From: Flavobacterium sp. FEMGT703F
GTDB lineage: Bacteria; Bacteroidota; Bacteroidia; Flavobacteriales; Flavobacteriaceae
DNA length: 64,000 nucleotides
Assembly (NCBI GenBank): GCA_002786385.1
Contig: PGCN01000007.1
Coordinates: forward strand, 124,001 to 188,000
Reading direction: 5' to 3'
Shown: positions 60,708 through 64,000 of the stretch, in pieces
Layout: each line of letters begins with the position of its first letter
How positions within the stretch are numbered: position 1 is the stretch's first letter
Made by a program: the position numbers and the translations under genes
The notes under the pieces: generated by a model
Database searches by the model: none
Told to the model about the DNA's origin: nothing
Seen by the model: the letters and a program-made list of their open reading frames with translations, nothing else

Positions 60708-62768
60708 CTATCTTTTTATTCCTTCTAAATCTAACAAAAAACTGTATTCTTTGGCGATTTCCTTGATGGCTTCAAACCTACCCGAAGCACCTCCGTGTCC
60801 CGCATCCATATTGGTATCCAAGTACAATTGATTGTCGTCTGTTTTCAACACTCTGAGCTTGGCTACCCATTTGGCCGGCTCCCAATATTGGACTTGCGAA
60901 TCGTGTAAACCTGTAGACACATACATATGCGGATATGCCTGAGCCGTAACATTGTCATAAGGCGAATACGAGAGCATATAGTTGTAATACTTTTTCACGT
61001 TTGGATTACCCCATTCGTCATATTCACCGGTCGTAAGCGGAATACTATCGTCTAACATCGTGGTTACCACATCTACAAACGGTACTTGTGCGATTACGCC
61101 GTGGTACAAAGACGGTGCCATATTCACAATAGCGCCCATTAACAAACCACCTGCCGAACCGCCTTCTGCATACAAATGTTGGTTTGACGTGTATTTTTGG
61201 TCAATCAAAAATTGAGAACAATCTATAAAATCCGTGAAAGTGTTTTTCTTTTTCAGCAGTTTACCGTTTTCGTACCAAGGTCGGCCTAAATCTTCTCCAC
61301 CACGAATGTGCGCAATGGCATAAATAAAGCCACGGTCTAACAAACTCAAGCGAACCGTTGAAAAATAACAATCCATAGTTACGCCATACGAGCCGTAGGC
61401 GTACAACAAAGTCGGGTTCATGCTGTTCTTTTGCAATCCTTTGCGATACACCATTGAAATGGGTACTTTCGTTCCGTCTTGCGCGGTAGCCCAGACACGT
61501 TCTTCTGTGTAATTGTTTTTATCAAAAGTCCCGCCTACAACTTCTTGCTCTTTCAAAACCGTTTTAGTTTTTGTTCGCATATTAAAGTCGATTACCGACG
61601 AAGGCGTGGCCAATGATTGGAATGCATACCGCAATATTTCGGTATCAAAATCTAAATTGGTGGTCGTATAAGCCGTAAAGGTTTCGCTGTCAAACGGCAA
61701 ATAGTAATCGCCTTGCCCATTCCACGGCATAATTCGAATTTGATTCAAACCATTATAACGCTCGGTAACCACCAAATATGCCGCAAAAATATCAATATCT
61801 TCAAGCAAAACTTCCTCGCGGTGCGGAATTACATCTACCCAATTTTCTTTGCCTGTCGCGTTTTCCGGCGTTTTCATCAGCTTGAAGTTGGTTGCCTTGT
61901 CTTTATTGGTTACGATGTAAAAATGATCCCCAAAATGCGACATCGAATACTCCAAACCTCGAGTTCGTTTTTGGAAAACCGTAAACTTCGCATCCGGAGT
62001 AGCCGATAAAACCATACGGTATTCCGTGGTCATCGTACTGTTTGAATTGATAATGATGTATTTTTTCGATTTCGATTTGTAAACCGAAACATCAAAAGTT
62101 TCATCTTTTTCAAAGAAAACCAGTTTGTCTTCATCGGGACTTGTCCCTAATTTGTGTTTGTAAATTTTATCCGGACGCAAGGTTTGTTCGTCTTTGCGCG
62201 AATAAAACAAGGTTTGATTGTCACTGGCCCAAGTCGCACCACCCGTCGTATTTTCTATCTTAACCGGAAGTATTTCTCCGGTTTGCAAATTCTTAATTTG
62301 AATGGTGTATTGTCTTCTGGAAACGGTATCGACACCAAAGCTGACCCAAACATTGTCTTCACTCACACTCAAACCCGCCAAGTTAAAATAAGCATGTCCT
62401 TTCGCCATTTCGTTGCAGTCAAACATGATTTCCTCAGGTGCCTCCAAACTGCCTTTTTTTCGGGAATGGATTGGGTAATCTTTGCCTTTTTCAAAACGGG
62501 TAATGTAATAATAGCCGTTATAAAAATAAGGCACCGATTCATCATCTTCCTTGATTCGGGCTTTCATTTCCTCGAACAAGCTGTTTTGAAAATCTTTGGT
62601 ATGGGCAGTTGATTTTTGGTAGTAGTCGTTTTCCGCATTCAAATACGCAATAACTTCTGGATTTTCTCTTTCGTTGAGCCAATAGTAATTATCGGTTCTG
62701 GCATGTCCGTGCTTTTCAATGATTTTAGGAAGTATTTTCGCTTTAGGCGGCTTTATGGATTTTGACAT
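60708..62768 (-). CDS. ptrB: S9A oligopeptidase (oligopeptidase B)
   Basis: 686 residues, standard for oligopeptidase B. N-terminal seven-blade propeller (HGHARTDNYYWLNERENPEVI onward) and C-terminal alpha/beta-hydrolase domain with the catalytic Ser in GGSAGGLLMG and His in DAGHGGASGRF. It cleaves after basic residues in small peptides. It has no signal peptide and is likely cytoplasmic. A -7 box is upstream. Confidence 0.94.
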   Translation of the reverse strand: MSKSIKPPKAKILPKIIEKHGHARTDNYYWLNERENPEVIAYLNAENDYYQKSTAHTKDFQNSLFEEMKARIKEDDESVPYFYNGYYYITRFEKGKDYPIHSRKKGSLEAPEEIMFDCNEMAKGHAYFNLAGLSVSEDNVWVSFGVDTVSRRQYTIQIKNLQTGEILPVKIENTTGGATWASDNQTLFYSRKDEQTLRPDKIYKHKLGTSPDEDKLVFFEKDETFDVSVYKSKSKKYIIINSNSTMTTEYRMVLSATPDAKFTVFQKRTRGLEYSMSHFGDHFYIVTNKDKATNFKLMKTPENATGKENWVDVIPHREEVLLEDIDIFAAYLVVTERYNGLNQIRIMPWNGQGDYYLPFDSETFTAYTTTNLDFDTEILRYAFQSLATPSSVIDFNMRTKTKTVLKEQEVVGGTFDKNNYTEERVWATAQDGTKVPISMVYRKGLQKNSMNPTLLYAYGSYGVTMDCYFSTVRLSLLDRGFIYAIAHIRGGEDLGRPWYENGKLLKKKNTFTDFIDCSQFLIDQKYTSNQHLYAEGGSAGGLLMGAIVNMAPSLYHGVIAQVPFVDVVTTMLDDSIPLTTGEYDEWGNPNVKKYYNYMLSYSPYDNVTAQAYPHMYVSTGLHDSQVQYWEPAKWVAKLRVLKTDDNQLYLDTNMDAGHGGASGRFEAIKEIAKEYSFLLDLEGIKR

Positions 62769-62791
62769 TAGTATCTTATAATTATAATCAA

Positions 62792-62799
62792 CAAAAATA
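62792..62799 (-). promoter_or_regulatory. -7 box of the oligopeptidase promoter
   Basis: Minus strand TATTTTTG, an exact TAnnTTTG, 23 bp before the start codon. A TTG lies 24 bases further upstream, longer than usual. Confidence 0.4.
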
Positions 62800-62897
62800 A
62801 GTATTATGCCTGCATAACTTTAACAAAACTTCGGAAGTTATGCACTTAGAAATTAACAGTAATTGTTACCTTAGCACTTTAATTTAAATGATAGTTT

Positions 62898-63221
62898 ATG
62901 TTTGGAGACATGATGAACATGATGGGCAAACTCAAAGAAACCCAGCAAAAAATTGAAGCTACAAAACAACGTTTAGACTCTGTATTGATTGACGAAAAAA
63001 GCAACGACAACTTACTGCAAGTAACCATCACCGCCAATCGAAAAATTCGTTCGATTACCATAGATGAAAGTTTGTTAGAAGACAAAGAACAATTGGAAGA
63101 TTACCTGATTTTGGTCTTAAACAAAGCCATCGAAAAAGCTACGAACGTTAACGAAGCAGAATTAGCTGCTGTAGCCAAAGAAGGCATGCCGAATATTCCG
63201 GGCATGGATTTATTTAAGTAA
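62898..63221 (+). CDS. YbaB/EbfC family nucleoid-associated protein
   Basis: 107 residues, beginning [20 protein letters not shown], with the family's long helix followed by the strand [14 protein letters not shown] and a second long helix. YbaB proteins bind DNA as dimers. In many genomes they sit beside dnaX-recR; here the neighbour is a TauE/SafE gene 2 bp downstream. The family's typical Gly-rich loop is present only in part. Confidence 0.85.
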   Translation: MFGDMMNMMGKLKETQQKIEATKQRLDSVLIDEKSNDNLLQVTITANRKIRSITIDESLLEDKEQLEDYLILVLNKAIEKATNVNEAELAAVAKEGMPNIPGMDLFK

Positions 63222-63223
63222 GA

Positions 63224-63952
63224 ATGAACATCAGCTACCCTTTTTTACTATTGGCCTTATTGGCTGAAATTATTGGTACGGTTGGTGGCTTTGGTTCGTC
63301 TGTTTTTTTTGTCCCGATAGGTAATTTTTATTTCGATTTTCATTCGGTTCTAGGATTGACTGCCGTTTTTCACTTGGCGAGTAACCTGAGTAAAATAGTC
63401 TTGTTCCGAGAAGGATTAGACAAAAATCTATTGCTTTATATTGGTTTGCCTTCTGCCCTACTTGTAATTCTTGGCGGCTTACTGTCAAAATACATACAAG
63501 GCTATTGGCTGGAAATACTTTTAGGTATTTTCTTGGTGGCCATGAGTTTGATTTTCCTGATTAAAAAAGATTTAATCATTCCGCCTAATAAAAAAAATGC
63601 CACATTAGGTGGTGTATTTTCAGGATTTTCAGCCGGTTTGTTAGGAACCGGCGGTGCTATTAGAGGATTAACAATGGCAGCCTTTAATTTGGAAAAAAGC
63701 GTTTTCATTGCCACGTCGGCAGCCATTGATATGATGATTGACTTAACTCGAACCGTAGTATATTACAAAAACGGTTTTATTCACCAACACGACATGATTT
63801 ATATTCCGTTTCTTTTCGTAATCGGTTTGTTGGGTTCTTATTTGGGTAAACAATTGTTAGCCTACATTCCGCAAGTAAAATTCAGAATGATTTCACTGAT
63901 TTTAATTTTGCTTATTGGCTTGATTTCTATAGGAAAACAGTTTTTTACCTAG
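63224..63952 (+). CDS. TauE/SafE-family sulfite exporter-like membrane protein
   Basis: 242 residues with about seven or eight TM helices. The signature GGVFSGFSAGLLGTGGAIRGL is the second half of the internal TauE repeat, with GTVGGFGSSVFFVPI as the first. Members export sulfite, taurine breakdown products or other organic anions. It begins 2 bp after the YbaB stop. Its stop codon TAG overlaps the convergent stop codon of the partial gene at 63949. Confidence 0.9.
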   Translation: MNISYPFLLLALLAEIIGTVGGFGSSVFFVPIGNFYFDFHSVLGLTAVFHLASNLSKIVLFREGLDKNLLLYIGLPSALLVILGGLLSKYIQGYWLEILLGIFLVAMSLIFLIKKDLIIPPNKKNATLGGVFSGFSAGLLGTGGAIRGLTMAAFNLEKSVFIATSAAIDMMIDLTRTVVYYKNGFIHQHDMIYIPFLFVIGLLGSYLGKQLLAYIPQVKFRMISLILILLIGLISIGKQFFT

Positions 63953-64000
63953 AACTGCACTTTACCTAAATTTTCCAACACATATTCGTGTAAAACTTGT
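63949..64000 (-). CDS. C-terminal end of an unidentified gene
   Basis: Minus strand codes for 16 residues, QVLHEYVLENLGKVQF, before a TAG that overlaps the TauE/SafE stop codon on the other strand. The 5' part lies outside the window. The frame stays open to the edge and the composition fits a protein end, but nothing can be named. Confidence 0.35.
   Translation of the reverse strand, partial: QVLHEYVLENLGKVQF

Noticed and set aside
62154..62612. Plus-strand frame of 152 residues opposite the oligopeptidase
   Set aside because: It lies wholly inside the coding region of the S9 enzyme, which carries intact catalytic motifs. It has no independent support.

Overview
The window is a gene-dense, AT-rich chromosomal segment of a bacterium of the phylum Bacteroidota, very probably Flavobacterium or a close relative. 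The signs are an LpxC-FabZ fusion in a lipid A operon, a ResB-CcsA fusion for cytochrome c maturation, menaquinone synthesis, a secreted protein with a type IX secretion (T9SS) tail, a lipoprotein with a flavobacterial surface-export signal, and many promoters of the Bacteroidetes type (-33 TTG, -7 TAnnTTTG). There is no rRNA, CRISPR array, phage or insertion sequence. One tRNA gene, Arg(ACG), is present. Most of the window is ordinary core genome.

Layout. 1-1.7 kb: end-truncated VWA-domain membrane protein and fabG. 1.9-7.5 kb: the most unusual region, an ECF sigma factor, a small membrane protein (possible anti-sigma), a Spy/CnrX-like metal sensor, an MbnP-like copper protein, an MbnH-like di-heme peroxidase, a secreted YHYH-domain protein and a second di-heme peroxidase that is a lipoprotein. 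7.6-8.2 kb: an XRE regulator behind a symmetric four-half-site operator. 8.2-17.5 kb: leftward block menD, HD hydrolase, lpxD, lpxC/fabZ, lpxA, efp, a second lpxD-like gene, an NTF2-like gene and sucD. 17.6-20.9 kb: acetyltransferase, glutathione peroxidase with a possible attenuator leader, and an ECF sigma/RskA-type anti-sigma pair. 21-24.2 kb: ccsBA. 24.3-27.7 kb: rightward operon of a DUF2520 protein, KdsC-like phosphatase, UbiA prenyltransferase, Maf and a small MscS channel.

27.8-28.8 kb: two diverged tandem paralogues encoding secreted proteins. 28.9-33.2 kb: PIG-L deacetylase, a 35-residue membrane microprotein and a sodium:solute symporter. 33.3-38.2 kb: DUF2911 protein, then an SRPBCC protein, an SDR without its catalytic Tyr, and two photolyase/cryptochrome genes in one operon. 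38.2-42.8 kb: HAD, DUF1648, TcdA, TatD, DUF1684 and an MFS transporter. 42.8-46.2 kb: a BlaI/BlaR1 system with a 20-bp-periodic operator and a secreted paralogue of the BlaR1 sensor module. 46.2-50.7 kb: a 49-residue protein, tRNA-Arg, MATE, NUDIX, a pentapeptide protein and glyA. 50.8-57.1 kb: fahA, gcvT, S41 protease, a secreted protein and a YebC regulator. 57.5-64 kb: a flotillin-like protein with extra N-terminal repeats, cysteine synthase family, S9 oligopeptidase, YbaB, TauE/SafE and the tail of an unidentified gene.

The strongest candidates for something new are the sigma-controlled copper/peroxidase locus (1.86-7.5 kb), the BlaI/BlaR1 locus with its free sensor-domain paralogue (42.85-46.16 kb), the nested operator of the XRE gene (8.10-8.16 kb), the possible attenuator before glutathione peroxidase (19.39-19.50 kb), and the repeat-bearing flotillin (57.5-59.4 kb). 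All functional statements come from reading the sequence and knowledge of the families; no search was run.
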